This document shows, one piece after another, positions 28,101 through 37,099 of a stretch of DNA of 64,000 nt. Below the pieces are notes generated by a model, which was not told the DNA's origin, searched no databases, and worked only from the letters and a program-made list of their open reading frames with translations. This DNA comes from Corynebacterium sp. 13CS0277 (lineage in GTDB: Bacteria; Actinomycetota; Actinomycetes; Mycobacteriales; Mycobacteriaceae): positions 20,708 through 84,707 of the forward strand of contig NZ_PPDL01000017.1 of assembly GCF_002994655.1 (NCBI RefSeq), written 5' to 3'. Within the stretch, counting starts at the first letter, position 1. Every line of letters starts with the position of its first letter. The translations under genes and the position numbers were made by a program.

Positions 28101-30558
28101 CTTTGCCGCCAGCCTGCTGTTCAACTACACCGGCGCCTTCATGTACCAGGGGGACACCCCGGCGGCAGAAAAACGGGCCGCCGCCCTCGCCCTCGACCCG
28201 GCGCTGCTGGCCCAACTCTTAGGCACCGTCGCACTCAAGGATCTCCTCGACCCGGACATCGTCCTCGACGTCACCGACGAGGTGCGGCGCACCGCGCCGG
28301 CGCGCCGGGCGACAACACACGAGCAGCTGCTCGACGCCCTGCAGATCCTCGGCCCGGTGCCGTTGGACGAGCTGGATGAGTACGTCACCCCGGAACTGCT
28401 CGCCAGTGTCGCGCCCCGTGGCGCGCAGGCCGCGGGCGGAGCGCAGCCACAGGCGGATGCCGCCCGGCGGGCACTCGCCGATGCTGCGGTGGCGCTGCCG
28501 GGGCGGCGCGCCATGGTCGTCCGCATCGCCGGCCGGGAGCACCTCGCTCGCGCCGAGGACGCGCCCTTGCTGCGGGACGGGCTGGGGATTCCCACCCCGC
28601 CCGGCATCGCTGTCGATCCCACCCCCATCGATGATGCGCTCACCCAGCTGCTCTCTCGCTACGCCCGCACCCACGGGCCCTTCACCACCGCCGAGGCGGC
28701 ACAGGCCTTCGGGCTGGCACACGCGGTGGCGTACAACGTGCTGCGGCAGCTGGCGGAGCGGGGGCAGCTGGTCACCGGGGCGCTGAGCCGCGATGAGGAG
28801 CAGTGGGCCGACCAGGAGGTCATCCGCCGGATGCGCAGCCGCAGCCTGGCGAAGGCCCGCGCCCAGGCGGAACCCGTCAGCCACAGCGCGTACGCGCGAT
28901 TCCTGCTGGGCTGGCACGGGCTCGCACCAGTGGGCCGCGCCCCGCAGGCCACCGGCGTCGACGGGGTCTTCCAGGCACTCGAGCAACTCGCCGGGGTGCG
29001 GCTGCCGGCCTCCGCCTGGGAGAGCGTCATCCTGCCGACCCGGGTGCGGGACTACCAGCCCGGCATGCTCGACGAACTGTGCCTCTCCGGCGAGATCACC
29101 ATCATCGGCGCTGGCAGCGCGGCCGCCCACGACCCGTGGCTCATGCTGCTGCCCAGCGACTACGCCGCCGAACTCGCACCCCTGCGCACCGAGAAGGAAC
29201 GCGAGGAGCTGCCCCTGACTGCCGTGCAGGAACGCATCCTGGACACCCTGTCCGCCGGCGGCGGGTTCTACTTCCCGCAGATCGTCGCCGGCGCCAGCGG
29301 CGCCGACGAGCTGGGGCTAGAGATCCCCGGGGGCGGGGACGAGGAGACCGTGCGCCGCGCCCTCTGGGAGCTCGTGGAACTCGGGCTGGTCACCCCCGAC
29401 GGTTTCGGCCCGGTGCGGGCGCGCCTGGCTACCCAGTCCAGCCCCCGGGCCGCGCACCGCGCGCCGCGTACCCCTGCCCGGGGGCGGCTGCGGATGGGGC
29501 GCACCAGCTTCGCGCAGGCCACCCGGGCGCGTAGCCACCCCCAGGACACCACCGGTCGCTGGGCACTGGCGGTGGCGGCGAACCCGGACGCGACCGCCCG
29601 GGCAATCGCCCACGGGGAGGCCTGGCTGGACCGCTACGGGGTGGTCACCCGCGGCGGCGTGGTCGCCGAAGACACCCCGGGTGGCTTCGCCCTGGCCTAC
29701 AAAACACTGGCCACCTTTGAGGAACAGGGCCGCGCGGTGCGCGCCCACGTCATCGAAGGATTGGGCGCCGCCCAGTTCAGTACGGCTGCGGTCATTGATC
29801 GCCTCCGCGGGCAGCACGACTCGGCGGACGTGGGCGGCTGGCCCAGCGGGGCCACCGACCCGGAGACCTTCGTCCTGGCGGCCGCCGACCCCGCCAACCC
29901 CTATGGTGCGGCACTGCCCTGGCCGGAGGACATCCGCGGCACCCGCGCCGCCGGCGCCCTCGTCGTCATCACCGACGGGATCCTCCTGGCGTACCTCACC
30001 CGCGGCGGGAGGAGCCTGAGCCTGGCGCAGGACTCCCTGCCCACGGGGATCACCTGGGAGGACACCGTCCCGCTGGTGGTGGCCGCCCTGGCGGACGCCA
30101 TCGGCCGGCGGGTGCTCGCACCGATTGTTGTGGAACAGATCAACGGCGAGCCGGTCCTCGGCGGCCATCTGCCCGGGGAACTCACTGCCCTGCTGCGGGG
30201 CGCGGGCGCAGGGCTGACGCCGAAAGGCCTGCGCATCACCGACCGCAGCCGCCCACAGTCCGCCTGCCCGGCAGCAGGCCGCGGGGGCGTGCCGCCGCGC
30301 GGTGGCCGGCGGGCCGTGGACGCGCCCCTCCTCGCGGAGGATCCCGGCCCGGATGCTGCGCCGGCCGGCACCCCGTCTGCCGGCGGGGGTGGTGGCCTGA
30401 GCTTCGACGATCACGCGGCGGACACTGACAACACTGGCGGAGAGCAGACCCACCCGGAGGATCCCGCGACCCCGCAGCGCACCAGCCCCTTCACGCCCCG
30501 CCCCCGCGGCGGTGCCGCAGGCCGCGGGCGGCGAGGAGGACGCAATGCCCGAAGGTGA
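25120..30558 (+). CDS. lhr: Large ATP-dependent helicase Lhr
   Basis: This 1812-residue superfamily-2 helicase has APTGSGKT (Walker A, about 44-51), DEIH (about 188-191), an SAT-type LSATVRP, and QRTGRAGHSVG (motif VI, about 535-545). After the two RecA domains come the winged-helix and beta-barrel domains of the Lhr core, then the long actinobacterial C-terminal region. Lhr is about 1500 residues in mycobacteria. Here residues about 290-395 are an extra low-complexity insertion (Ala, Glu, Pro, Val) between motifs III and IV. The last 80 residues are Gly/Pro/Arg-rich. It acts in DNA repair and overlaps the Nei2 gene by 14 bases. Confidence 0.93.
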   Translation: MSTLTERFRPEVATWFSEVFAAPTAVQAGAWEAISRGENTLIVAPTGSGKTLAAFLWALNSLAGQPGQLPLPVEDLPTAGAAGAQSGPDGQARQGVRVLYISPLKALGVDVERNLRAPLLGIGQVAARLGEAAPDIRVAVRSGDTPPAERQRQVKNPPDILITTPESLYLMLTSKAGGILRSVDTVIIDEIHAVAGTKRGVHLALSLERLEHLCATPPQRIGLSATVRPLERVAHFLGGDRPVTMVNPESAKAWDLQVRSAVPNMSDLPTPELGSPIGEVVLDDRSGGMAGLGAILDEHFPHPQQPQGTSPSQAVEDAAEDTVGEVDPGALWGTQGPVLLPAEDPNSTAESPGSVPADEKAAAAAAPAVGAAPAVDTAVVAGRLATIEGGGWEELQGTTPQPGSIWPFIEQAVYEEIMGATSTLVFVNSRRQAERLTSRINELYAAQFAPEELSASMRRLPASLGKVNDVAGTAPTLIARAHHGSVAKDERAITENMLKSGELRAVVATSSLELGIDMGAVDKVIQVQSPPTVASGVQRTGRAGHSVGATSAGSFYPLHRSDLLQTCVVVSRMARGEIEELVVPSNPLDVLAQQTVAMTAQGEIHADEWFDIVRRAMPYQQLPREVFDAVLDLVSGVYPSTDFSELRPRVVYDRVTGMLSPRPGAQRIAVTSGGTIPDRGLFGVFLVGGDEAGSAPRRVGELDEEMVYESRVGDVFTLGASSWRIEEITRDQVLVTPAPGHTGRLPFWTGDQAARPFELGCAVGAFRREVAATPAMLDNLLGGHGEIDPWARDNLLAYLEEQREACGIIPDERTLLLERFRDELGDWRVILHTPFGRGVNAPWALAVGHRIAQTTGIDAQAVAGDDGIVLRLPDGEHEPGSELFHFDPDEIADIVTATVGDSALFASRFRECAARALLLPRKNPGARAPLWQQRQRAAQLLDVAKAYPSFPIILETVRECLQDVYDLPSLQKVCADLASHQIRTAEVTVTTPTPFAASLLFNYTGAFMYQGDTPAAEKRAAALALDPALLAQLLGTVALKDLLDPDIVLDVTDEVRRTAPARRATTHEQLLDALQILGPVPLDELDEYVTPELLASVAPRGAQAAGGAQPQADAARRALADAAVALPGRRAMVVRIAGREHLARAEDAPLLRDGLGIPTPPGIAVDPTPIDDALTQLLSRYARTHGPFTTAEAAQAFGLAHAVAYNVLRQLAERGQLVTGALSRDEEQWADQEVIRRMRSRSLAKARAQAEPVSHSAYARFLLGWHGLAPVGRAPQATGVDGVFQALEQLAGVRLPASAWESVILPTRVRDYQPGMLDELCLSGEITIIGAGSAAAHDPWLMLLPSDYAAELAPLRTEKEREELPLTAVQERILDTLSAGGGFYFPQIVAGASGADELGLEIPGGGDEETVRRALWELVELGLVTPDGFGPVRARLATQSSPRAAHRAPRTPARGRLRMGRTSFAQATRARSHPQDTTGRWALAVAANPDATARAIAHGEAWLDRYGVVTRGGVVAEDTPGGFALAYKTLATFEEQGRAVRAHVIEGLGAAQFSTAAVIDRLRGQHDSADVGGWPSGATDPETFVLAAADPANPYGAALPWPEDIRGTRAAGALVVITDGILLAYLTRGGRSLSLAQDSLPTGITWEDTVPLVVAALADAIGRRVLAPIVVEQINGEPVLGGHLPGELTALLRGAGAGLTPKGLRITDRSRPQSACPAAGRGGVPPRGGRRAVDAPLLAEDPGPDAAPAGTPSAGGGGGLSFDDHAADTDNTGGEQTHPEDPATPQRTSPFTPRPRGGAAGRGRRGGRNARR

Positions 30559-31402
30559 TTCCGTCTACCAGCTCGCCCGCAGGCTCCACCCGCTTGTCGG
30601 CCTCAGCGTCAGCCACACCAGCCTGCGGGTGCCGCAGCTGGCCACCGTGAGCCTCAACGGTCGGGTGCTGCGCGCCCTGTGGCCCTACGGCAAAAACCTC
30701 TACATGCAGTTCGACGAGCAGATCCTCCACACCCACCTCAAAATGGAGGGCACCTGGGCACTGCACCCCGTGGGCACCCGCTGGCGGGCCCCTGGGTTCT
30801 CCGCGCGGGTCGTGCTGCACTTCGACGCCCACCCCACACCCCTGGAATTGGTGGGCCACGACTTAGGGCTCGTGCGGCTCATGAGTGCTACGGACTACCC
30901 GGCCCACATCAGCCAGTTCGGGCCCGATGTGTTGAGCCCCACCTTCGACCACGAGGCGGCCGCCCGCAGGCTCCGCCGCCGCCCGGAGCGGGCCATCGGG
31001 GCCGCACTCCTCGACCAGAGCATGCTGGCCGGGGTGGGCAACGAATACCGGGCCGAGATCTGTTTCCTCGCGGGCGTCCACCCCGGAGTGCCCACCGGGG
31101 AGGTTGATGTGGACACCATCCTGGACATCACCCGCCGGGTGATGTGGGCGAACCGGCTGAGCCCCGTGCGGGTCACGACGGGCGTGCGGCGCGCCGGGGA
31201 AACCACCTACGTGTTCGGGCGGGGTGGGAAGCCCTGCCGGCGCTGCCGAACCCCGATCGTCAAAGACACCCTCGGCGGGGTGGATCGGGGCGGGGAGGTG
31301 GGCGAATTGGAGCGCTTCATCTGGTGGTGCCCCACCTGCCAGCCGACGCCGCCGCAGTGGCGGTGGGATTCCCGCCTGTCGGAGGCCAGCCGCTGGAACT
31401 AG
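30545..31402 (+). CDS. nei: Endonuclease VIII-type DNA glycosylase (Nei2)
   Basis: This 285-residue Fpg/Nei-family protein starts MPEGDSVYQLARRL; the Pro-Glu after the removed Met is the catalytic pair, and the GD that follows marks the Nei group rather than Fpg (PELP). The helix-two-turn-helix segment contains DQSMLAGVGNEYRAEI, and the C-terminal zinc finger has CRRC and CPTC pairs within about 35 residues. It excises oxidised pyrimidines and nicks the strand. Its ATG lies inside the end of lhr (14-base overlap), so the two repair genes are coupled, as in other actinobacteria. Confidence 0.93.
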   Translation: MPEGDSVYQLARRLHPLVGLSVSHTSLRVPQLATVSLNGRVLRALWPYGKNLYMQFDEQILHTHLKMEGTWALHPVGTRWRAPGFSARVVLHFDAHPTPLELVGHDLGLVRLMSATDYPAHISQFGPDVLSPTFDHEAAARRLRRRPERAIGAALLDQSMLAGVGNEYRAEICFLAGVHPGVPTGEVDVDTILDITRRVMWANRLSPVRVTTGVRRAGETTYVFGRGGKPCRRCRTPIVKDTLGGVDRGGEVGELERFIWWCPTCQPTPPQWRWDSRLSEASRWN

Positions 31403-31500
31403 GGGACACGGCGTGCTGCGGCCACACCCTGCGACCCCACTCCACCGGGCGCGACACCCGGCGGACTCTAACGGGGCACACAGGCCCCGAAAGCAGGAAC

Positions 31501-31542
31501 CCCACCTGCCAGCCGAGCAGAGACGCGGCTCGGGGCGGTGGG
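31501..31542. terminator. Hairpin between nei and the lipoprotein gene
   Basis: CCCACC (31501-31506) pairs with GGTGGG (31537-31542), with an inner CCGAG/CTCGG stem (31513-31517, 31529-31533). It lies between convergent genes. Confidence 0.45.
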
Positions 31543-31569
31543 GGATTCCTCGCGGGGCGCGCGGGTGCG

Positions 31570-32229
31570 TTACTCGGCGGCGGGCGTCGTCGCCGGGGCC
31601 TCAGGGGCCTCAGGGGCCGCGGGCGCTTCTGCTGCCGGTGCGTCCCCGGCGGCTTCCTCGTCGCTCATCGCGTCCGGGTTTTCGTTCTCGACGTTCGCGC
31701 CGTAGCGGGCGCGCGTGTTGAGCTCGTCGACGAAGAAGGAATCCGGTTCCAGGCTCATCCGCCACCGGCCATCGAGGTGCTGGAAGTCCATCGCCTGGGT
31801 GACCGGGTGGTACACGCCCGCCAGCACATCCGTGTAGCACAGGTCCACCTCGTCGGAGGGGATGTTCTTCAACTCGTACCAGTTGTCCTCGTTGGCGAGG
31901 ATCAGCAGCTGCTCGCCTTCCTTCGGGCCGTCCTCCGGGTAGTCAGGCATCTCGAGCGACAGCTGGTATTCCATCGCCTGGCGGCCCGCGCCCGGGCAGC
32001 CGACCGCCCAGAAGTCGATGGCATTGTCTTCCGTGGAGTACAGCTCCGGGATCCGGTAGGTGACTTTCTCCAGCAGCGACGCGTCAGCAAGGGCGTCGGT
32101 GAAGGTGTTGTCGGTGGCCGGGCCGCGGGAGCAACTCGACAGCAGCAGGGCGGCGACACCGAGGGCGCACACCGTGCGGGTGGTGCGGGTAGAAGGCCGA
32201 GACGGGACTGCGCGCGCAAGCAAACTCAT
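31570..32229 (-). CDS. Putative lipoprotein, septum-formation-like, unknown
   Basis: This 219-residue protein has a lipoprotein signal: a basic start, CALGVAALLLSSC with the lipobox LSSC (Cys33). The mature part contains ELYSTEDNAIDFWAVGCPGAGRQAME and later DLCYTDVLAG, giving a cysteine pair that could form a disulfide outside the membrane. The C-terminus is a low-complexity Ala/Pro/Glu tail. The pattern around GCP and DLCYT resembles septum-formation-type exported domains, but this is uncertain. A TAAACT hexamer lies eight bases before the ATG, suggesting a leaderless mRNA. Confidence 0.75.
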   Translation of the reverse strand: MSLLARAVPSRPSTRTTRTVCALGVAALLLSSCSRGPATDNTFTDALADASLLEKVTYRIPELYSTEDNAIDFWAVGCPGAGRQAMEYQLSLEMPDYPEDGPKEGEQLLILANEDNWYELKNIPSDEVDLCYTDVLAGVYHPVTQAMDFQHLDGRWRMSLEPDSFFVDELNTRARYGANVENENPDAMSDEEAAGDAPAAEAPAAPEAPEAPATTPAAE

Positions 32230-32237
32230 GGTGGCAG

Positions 32238-32243
32238 AGTTTA
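32238..32243 (-). promoter_or_regulatory. -10-like TAAACT for the lipoprotein gene
   Basis: TAAACT on the minus strand lies eight bases before the start codon; no ribosome binding site is present. Confidence 0.5.
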
Positions 32244-32323
32244 GCGCATGGGCTCTCTGGGGTGCTTCTCGAGTGCAGCAGGCGCGCCTGTGATCCTGCC
32301 TCGGAGGCGCGGCGGAGGATCGC

Positions 32324-33577
32324 TTATGCCGCTGTGATCCCCCGGGCGGCGAGCTGGTCTTCCACGTACACCGGCCGGCAGGCGAAAAAACCGCCGATGG
32401 CGACGACGACCAAGGCCGCGGTGGTGGCGGCGGTGGGCCACGCCCAGCCGGCGGCGTGGTCGTGCAGCAGGCCCACGAAGAACGGCCCACCGCAGGCCAG
32501 GGTGTAGCCGGCACCCTGCCCAAACGACGACAGGCTTGTCGCACCCAGCATGGTGCGGGCGCGAATGTTCACCAGGGTGAGCCCCATGGGGAACGCGCAG
32601 GGCCCCAGGGAGGACAGCACCACCCACACCCAGGGGGCGGACATGGGATTGGTGGCGATGCCGATGTTGCCGACGACGAACATGATGAGGAACGCCACCA
32701 TCGCCGGGTAGGGGTTGGTGAAGCGCCCCACCAGCCAGGGGCCGATGAAGGCCAGTGATAGGCCCAGACCCGCCCACACCGACAGCATGAGTGCGGCGAA
32801 CTGGGGTGTGGCCCCGCCGTCGACGTACATCTGCGGCAGGAAGAGCATCATCGCGTAGGTGGCGAAAGACGTGAACCCGAACATGGTGGCCAGGCCCCAG
32901 CCGACGGGGGTGCGCCACACCGGCAGGCTGGAGGGGGCGGCCGAGGCCTTCGCCGCCACCGCCGAACGCGGCATGCCCAGCAGTGGCAGCCAGGCGGTTG
33001 CCGCGAGCACGCCGAGGATGCTCCAGGCGCCGAGGCTGATGCGCCAGCCGTGTCCGCCGGTGGCGGCATCACCGGCGGCGGCCAGCGGCTCCGCGAGCAG
33101 CGGCGCCATGGACATGCCCACCTGCATGGTCACCAGGTACCCCATCGACCAGGCGGGCACCCGGGTGGGGAAGAAGGCACGCACCGCCAGCGGCACGAGC
33201 GCGTTGGCGATACCGATCGCGAACAGGGCGAGCAGGGAACCCGCAAACATGCCCGGCACCGTCGGCACGAGGACGCGGAGCAACTGGCCCAAGGCGGTGA
33301 GCACCATGCCGGCGCAGAGCGCCCGGGGGATGGTGAGGATTTTGAGAATCTTTGGGCTCACCAGGGCGGAGACCGCGAACATGGCGGTGGGGATCATGCC
33401 GACGAGACCCACCTGGGTGGTCGTCATACCCAGGTCGGCGGTGATCCGCGGCAGCAGTGGGGAAAGCCCCGTGACGGCGGCGCGCATGTTCAGTGCGGTG
33501 AGCACGATCGCGATGCCGGCGACAATGAGGATGCGGGCAGGCGTCGGCGCGCCGGTGGGCTGGGCTGGGGTAGACAC
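32324..33577 (-). CDS. MFS transporter (CynX/NimT family)
   Basis: This 417-residue protein has 12 hydrophobic segments. Characteristic family stretches are LTALNMRAAVTGLSPLLPRI near residue 27 and the loop after segment two, MIPTAMFAVSAL. The family includes the cyanate transporter CynX and the NimT/YeaN group. The substrate is unknown. A GTG start (VSTPAQPTG) is preferred because a TACAAT hexamer lies eight bases upstream; longer in-frame starts would include the promoter. It stands alone between two lipoprotein genes. Confidence 0.85.
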   Translation of the reverse strand: MSTPAQPTGAPTPARILIVAGIAIVLTALNMRAAVTGLSPLLPRITADLGMTTTQVGLVGMIPTAMFAVSALVSPKILKILTIPRALCAGMVLTALGQLLRVLVPTVPGMFAGSLLALFAIGIANALVPLAVRAFFPTRVPAWSMGYLVTMQVGMSMAPLLAEPLAAAGDAATGGHGWRISLGAWSILGVLAATAWLPLLGMPRSAVAAKASAAPSSLPVWRTPVGWGLATMFGFTSFATYAMMLFLPQMYVDGGATPQFAALMLSVWAGLGLSLAFIGPWLVGRFTNPYPAMVAFLIMFVVGNIGIATNPMSAPWVWVVLSSLGPCAFPMGLTLVNIRARTMLGATSLSSFGQGAGYTLACGGPFFVGLLHDHAAGWAWPTAATTAALVVVAIGGFFACRPVYVEDQLAARGITAA

Positions 33578-33585
33578 GATGCCAC

Positions 33586-33591
33586 ATTGTA
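33586..33591 (-). promoter_or_regulatory. -10-like TACAAT for leaderless MFS gene
   Basis: TACAAT on the minus strand lies eight bases before the GTG start and matches the corynebacterial -10 consensus closely. Confidence 0.55.
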
Positions 33592-33648
33592 GGCCCCGGT
33601 GCGTCTTTCCCGTGCGCCCGGGGCGACAGTGAACGCGCGCAAACGCCG

Positions 33649-33681
33649 GCACCCCCACCGCAAGGATGCGGGTGGGGGTGC
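33649..33681 (-). terminator. Terminator after the second lipoprotein gene
   Basis: GCACCCCCACCGCA (33649-33662) pairs with TGCGGGTGGGGGTGC (33667-33681) with a single bulged G and a four-base loop. Confidence 0.7.
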
Positions 33682-33703
33682 ATGCGGGGCGTGCGTGGTG
33701 GGT

Positions 33704-34189
33704 CTAGTTCACCACGGTGCCGGTATTGGCGGTGGCTTCCGCCGCCGGCACGGGGGAGGCGTACCAGGCGCCGGACTTCTCGTCCTTCGTCAGCTTCAGC
33801 GGCTGGGTGATGTCGGTGACCTCCCAGGCGTTGGAGGACTTGCACAGGTCGAAGCGGTCGAGCGCGTAGGTGCGCAGCGTGGTCTCCCCACGGGGGGTGA
33901 GGAACACCAGCGCGGAGCGATCCGTGTAGCCGTCCTCCGGGTACTTCGCGGGCGCTTGGGTACCCAGCGTGCGGGCCAGTTGCTTCGCGGTGGTCTCCGG
34001 GCAGACCACCAGGTAGCGGTCCTGGTCATCCAGGTGGCCCAGGGTGACGGTGACCTGGGTTTGCTCGGAGTGCTCGATATCGCCGAACGCGAGATCCTTG
34101 CTCAGCTCCGCGCAGCTCACCAACCCCAGGGCGAGGCAGAGGAGGGCACCGCCCGCAGCAGCGCGGGCGGTGGTGCGCTTAGGCGCCAC
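33704..34189 (-). CDS. Small lipoprotein of unknown function
   Basis: The product has a lipoprotein signal ([23 protein letters not shown], described in parts: basic start, hydrophobic core, lipobox LVSC) followed by about 135 residues containing [15 protein letters not shown] and FDLCKSS, a likely exported cysteine pair. It overlaps the end of pgi. The start is uncertain: a GTG at 34187-34189 gives a compact 26-residue signal; an ATG at 34219 and a GTG at 34198 are alternatives, and none has a good ribosome binding site. Function unknown; probably cotranscribed with pgi. Confidence 0.65.
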   Translation of the reverse strand: MAPKRTTARAAAGGALLCLALGLVSCAELSKDLAFGDIEHSEQTQVTVTLGHLDDQDRYLVVCPETTAKQLARTLGTQAPAKYPEDGYTDRSALVFLTPRGETTLRTYALDRFDLCKSSNAWEVTDITQPLKLTKDEKSGAWYASPVPAAEATANTGTVVN

Positions 34190-35822
34190 GGTGGGCACGG
34201 AACCAGGTGATGAGCTCATCGGTGGAGGCATCGCCGGAATCGACGGCAACGTCCCCATCGACGGCGGGCAGCAGGTCGCCGGCCTGCTTCTTGCCGAGCT
34301 CCACACCCCACTGGTCGAAGGAGTTGATGTCCCAAATGACACCCTCGACGAAGACGATGTGCTCGTAGAGGGCGATCAGGGAGCCCAGGATGAAGGGGGT
34401 GAGTTCCTCGGCGAGGATCGTGGTGGTGGGGCGGTTGCCCGGCATCACCTTGTGGGTGACCAAGTCGACCGGCACGCCTTCGGCGGAGATCTCCTGCTCG
34501 TTCTTGCCGAACGCCAGCACCTTCGTCTGCGCGAAGAAGTTGCTCATGAGCAGGTTGTGCATGCTGCCGGTGCCGTCGGCGGTCGGCAGGTCCTGGCGGG
34601 GGCGGGCGAAACCGATGAAGTCGGCGGGCACCATGCGGGTGCCCTGGTGCAGCAGCTGGAAGAAGGCGTGCTGGCCGTTGGTGCCCGGCTCACCCCAGTA
34701 GATTTCACCGGTGTCCACGGTGACGGCGGAGCCGTCGCGGCGCACCGACTTGCCGTTGGATTCCATGGTGAGCTGCTGCAGGTAGGCGGGGAAGCGGGCC
34801 AGGTCCTGCGAGTAGGGCAGCACCGCGTGGGTTTCTGCGCCATAGAAGTCCCCGTACCAGACGTTGAGCAGCGCCATGAGCACCGGCAGGTTCTTGTCGA
34901 AGTCGGCGGTGCGGAAGTGCTCGTCCATGGCGTGGAAGCCGTCGAGGAACCGCATGAAGTCCATGGGGCCGATGACCGCCATGAGCGACAGGCCGATGGC
35001 GGAGTCGACGGAGTAGCGGCCGCCCACCCAGTCCCAGAAACCAAACATGTTGCGGGTGTCGATGCCGAACTCGGCGACCTTCTCTGCGTTGGTGGACACC
35101 GCCACGAAGTGCTTCGCGACAGCGGCCTCGTCGCCGAAGGCATCAAGGATCCAGCGCTTCGCCGCGTGGGCGTTCGCCAGGGTTTCCTGGGTGGTGAACG
35201 TCTTGGAGGCCACGACGAACAGGGTGGAGTTCGGGTCGAGGTCATCGACCTTGGCGTGGAAGTCTGCCGGGTCGACGTTGGAGACGAAGCGGGCGGAAAT
35301 ACCTGCGGTTGCTTCGCAGCGCAGCGCCTGCACCGCCATCGCCGGGCCCAGGTCGGAGCCGCCGATACCAATGTTGACGATCGTCTTGATGGTGTGGCCG
35401 GTGTAGCCCAGCCACTCCCCGGAGCGCAGGGCGTGCGCGAAGTCCCGCATGCGGGAGAGCACATCGTGCACGTCCGCGGCGACGTCCTGGCCGTCGACCT
35501 CGAGGGACTGCTCCACCGGCAGGCGCAGCGCGGTGTGCAGCACCGCACGGTCCTCGGTGTTGTTGATGTGCACGCCGCCGAACATCTCCTCGGTGCGCTG
35601 CTTCAACCCGGCAGCCTCAGCCAGCTCGATGAGCAGGGCGAGGGTGTCAGTGGTGACGAGGTTCTTCGACAGGTCCGCGTGCAGGCCGGCGGCGTCGAAG
35701 GTCAGCTTCTCGGCGCGGGCGGCATCGGCGGCAAACAGGTCGCGCAGGGTGGTGTTCGCCATCTCGGTGTGGTGGGTGGCGAGCTTCTGCCACTGCTCAG
35801 TGGAGGAAATGTCAAAAGACAT
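34179..35822 (-). CDS. pgi: Glucose-6-phosphate isomerase Pgi
   Basis: This 547-residue enzyme interconverts glucose-6-phosphate and fructose-6-phosphate. Family signatures are [16 protein letters not shown] (about 150-165), the catalytic Glu in [12 protein letters not shown] near 272-283, a His in [18 protein letters not shown] near 388-405, and the C-terminal [11 protein letters not shown] signature near 512. Its length is standard. An AAGGAA ribosome binding site precedes the ATG. Upstream is an inverted repeat CCTTA-CACA-TAAGG at about 35836-35849. The end overlaps the small lipoprotein gene. Confidence 0.96.
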   Translation of the reverse strand: MSFDISSTEQWQKLATHHTEMANTTLRDLFAADAARAEKLTFDAAGLHADLSKNLVTTDTLALLIELAEAAGLKQRTEEMFGGVHINNTEDRAVLHTALRLPVEQSLEVDGQDVAADVHDVLSRMRDFAHALRSGEWLGYTGHTIKTIVNIGIGGSDLGPAMAVQALRCEATAGISARFVSNVDPADFHAKVDDLDPNSTLFVVASKTFTTQETLANAHAAKRWILDAFGDEAAVAKHFVAVSTNAEKVAEFGIDTRNMFGFWDWVGGRYSVDSAIGLSLMAVIGPMDFMRFLDGFHAMDEHFRTADFDKNLPVLMALLNVWYGDFYGAETHAVLPYSQDLARFPAYLQQLTMESNGKSVRRDGSAVTVDTGEIYWGEPGTNGQHAFFQLLHQGTRMVPADFIGFARPRQDLPTADGTGSMHNLLMSNFFAQTKVLAFGKNEQEISAEGVPVDLVTHKVMPGNRPTTTILAEELTPFILGSLIALYEHIVFVEGVIWDINSFDQWGVELGKKQAGDLLPAVDGDVAVDSGDASTDELITWFRAHRGA

Positions 35823-36345
35823 GTCAGGTTCATTCCTTACACATAAGGTGTTGTCGTCGTCGCCCGCGCGCCCCGACGCGCACAATCGCCACCCTGCCAG
35901 GTGTTCAGGGGTGTTCTCCCGGGGCGAGTGTGATGGAGGACCGTGAGAGGGGTGCTCCATGGGCACCCGCCGGGGCGGGATGGGTGTGGGATTGTGTGGG
36001 GTGTGTGGGTGTCGGCGGAGTCGACGTTGTCCGGAAACCAATCTAGTCGCCCAACCCACACGCGACCACCGCGCGGGCCCACACCGCGGGCGAGAGTGTG
36101 AGTTAGGCCAGTTCAGGGCGGGCCGGGGAGATGGAACACACATCCAGTGTGGGGGCGGCTGGCGGGGAGTTGCCGGTCGCCGCACTCCGGCACCAGACGC
36201 CTGCGCGAGTGTGGGAACGGGCGGAAAACCACACAACCGGACCTGCCGGTGGGGTGCGGGGGAGAAATGGGGGAGATCTCAGAGAAGGGGTGGTGCGTGC
36301 GGGGGTGGTGTGTCGCAGACCATTGACAGCGCCGCAGCGGGCGCG
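35823..36345. other. Divergent region between pgi and the RHH-like gene
   Basis: No gene is recognised in this half-kilobase. On the minus strand TAGATT at 36040-36045 could be a pgi -10. TTGACA at 36323-36328 on the plus strand is a -35 for the next gene. Confidence 0.5.
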
Positions 36346-36351
36346 CACAGT
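36323..36351 (+). promoter_or_regulatory. Promoter TTGACA-N17-CACAGT for a leaderless gene
   Basis: A perfect -35 (TTGACA, 36323-36328) is spaced 17 bases from CACAGT (36346-36351), which ends six bases before the ATG of the following gene. Confidence 0.6.
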
Positions 36352-36357
36352 GGTGGC

Positions 36358-36690
36358 ATGAGTGCCACCAGCAATAGTGACCACACGACGTACCCCCTCG
36401 ACTTGGCCCCGGAGTTGCTCGCCCAGCTGGAGGAGGCCGCCCGCGAACACCACGTCGCGGTCGCCGACCTCATGGTGGAGGTTTTGGGCGAATATGTGCG
36501 CTGGGAACGCCTGGCGCGCCTGCGCGGACAGTCTGATGTGACCACCGGCCCGCAGGACTTCACCTCCTGGGCGGAGCAGGTGGAGTTCTTCCACGCCCGC
36601 CTGCGCCAGCGCGCGGCCGCCCCCGCCGGCCTGCCGAACCGCGACCTGCCCGCCGTGGAGCCGGCGTCGCCGCCCGCCCCCGAGCACTAG
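36358..36690 (+). CDS. Small RHH-like protein, 110 residues, unknown
   Basis: The first half reads YPLDLAPELLAQLEEAAREH followed by HVAVADLMVEVLGEYVRWERL, a strand-helix-helix pattern like ribbon-helix-helix DNA-binding domains (a strand with alternating residues, then two helices). The second half (FTSWAEQVEFFHARLRQRAA) is helical, and the tail is Pro/Ala-rich. The promoter directly before the ATG supports the start. A transcription-factor or antitoxin role is possible but not shown; no partner toxin gene lies beside it. It converges on the chorismate mutase gene. Confidence 0.7.
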   Translation: MSATSNSDHTTYPLDLAPELLAQLEEAAREHHVAVADLMVEVLGEYVRWERLARLRGQSDVTTGPQDFTSWAEQVEFFHARLRQRAAAPAGLPNRDLPAVEPASPPAPEH

Positions 36691-36740
36691 CGACGGCGGA
36701 GGCGCGCTCCGAGCGGGGCGCGCCGCCGGATGCCGGGGTC

Positions 36741-37085
36741 TTAGGAGCCCAGCTTGCCGCGCCCCATGCGCAGCAACAGGTTCGCCAGGGCCGGACCCTC
36801 TTCACCAATTTCCTCCCGGAACTGGTTGATGATGGCGACCTCCCGGGTGTGCACGAGCTTCGTGCCGCCGGACCCCATCCGGGTGCGGCCAATCGCGCGG
36901 GAGACTTCACTGCGGCGCTTCACCGCGTCCAGGATCACCCGGTCGAGGCGGTCGATTTCCTGCCGGTACTGCTGGATCTCCGCATCAGACAAGGGGTCAT
37001 CCGTGCCGGTGGGCATGCGGATGTCGAAAGGCTCCTGGGTGGCGGTGTCGGGGGTAGCGGTGGTGTCACCGTCGTGGGCGTTCAT
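36741..37085 (-). CDS. Chorismate mutase
   Basis: This 114-residue AroQ-type all-helical enzyme converts chorismate to prephenate for Phe and Tyr synthesis. The core runs from EIQQYRQEIDRLDRVILDAV through KRRSEVSRAIGRTRMGSGGTKLVHTREVAII (split: KRRSEVSRAIG, then TKLVHTREV) to the C-terminal LLLRMGRGKLG, giving the conserved Arg, Lys and Glu/Gln positions. Residues 1-35 are a polar extension. In corynebacteria and mycobacteria this small enzyme is activated by complex formation with DAHP synthase. A CACAAT hexamer lies eight bases before the ATG. It is divergent from pcrA. Confidence 0.88.
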   Translation of the reverse strand: MNAHDGDTTATPDTATQEPFDIRMPTGTDDPLSDAEIQQYRQEIDRLDRVILDAVKRRSEVSRAIGRTRMGSGGTKLVHTREVAIINQFREEIGEEGPALANLLLRMGRGKLGS

Positions 37086-37093
37086 GGTGCACC

Positions 37094-37099
37094 ATTGTG
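37094..37099 (-). promoter_or_regulatory. -10-like CACAAT for chorismate mutase
   Basis: CACAAT on the minus strand lies eight bases before the ATG, without a ribosome binding site. Confidence 0.4.
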
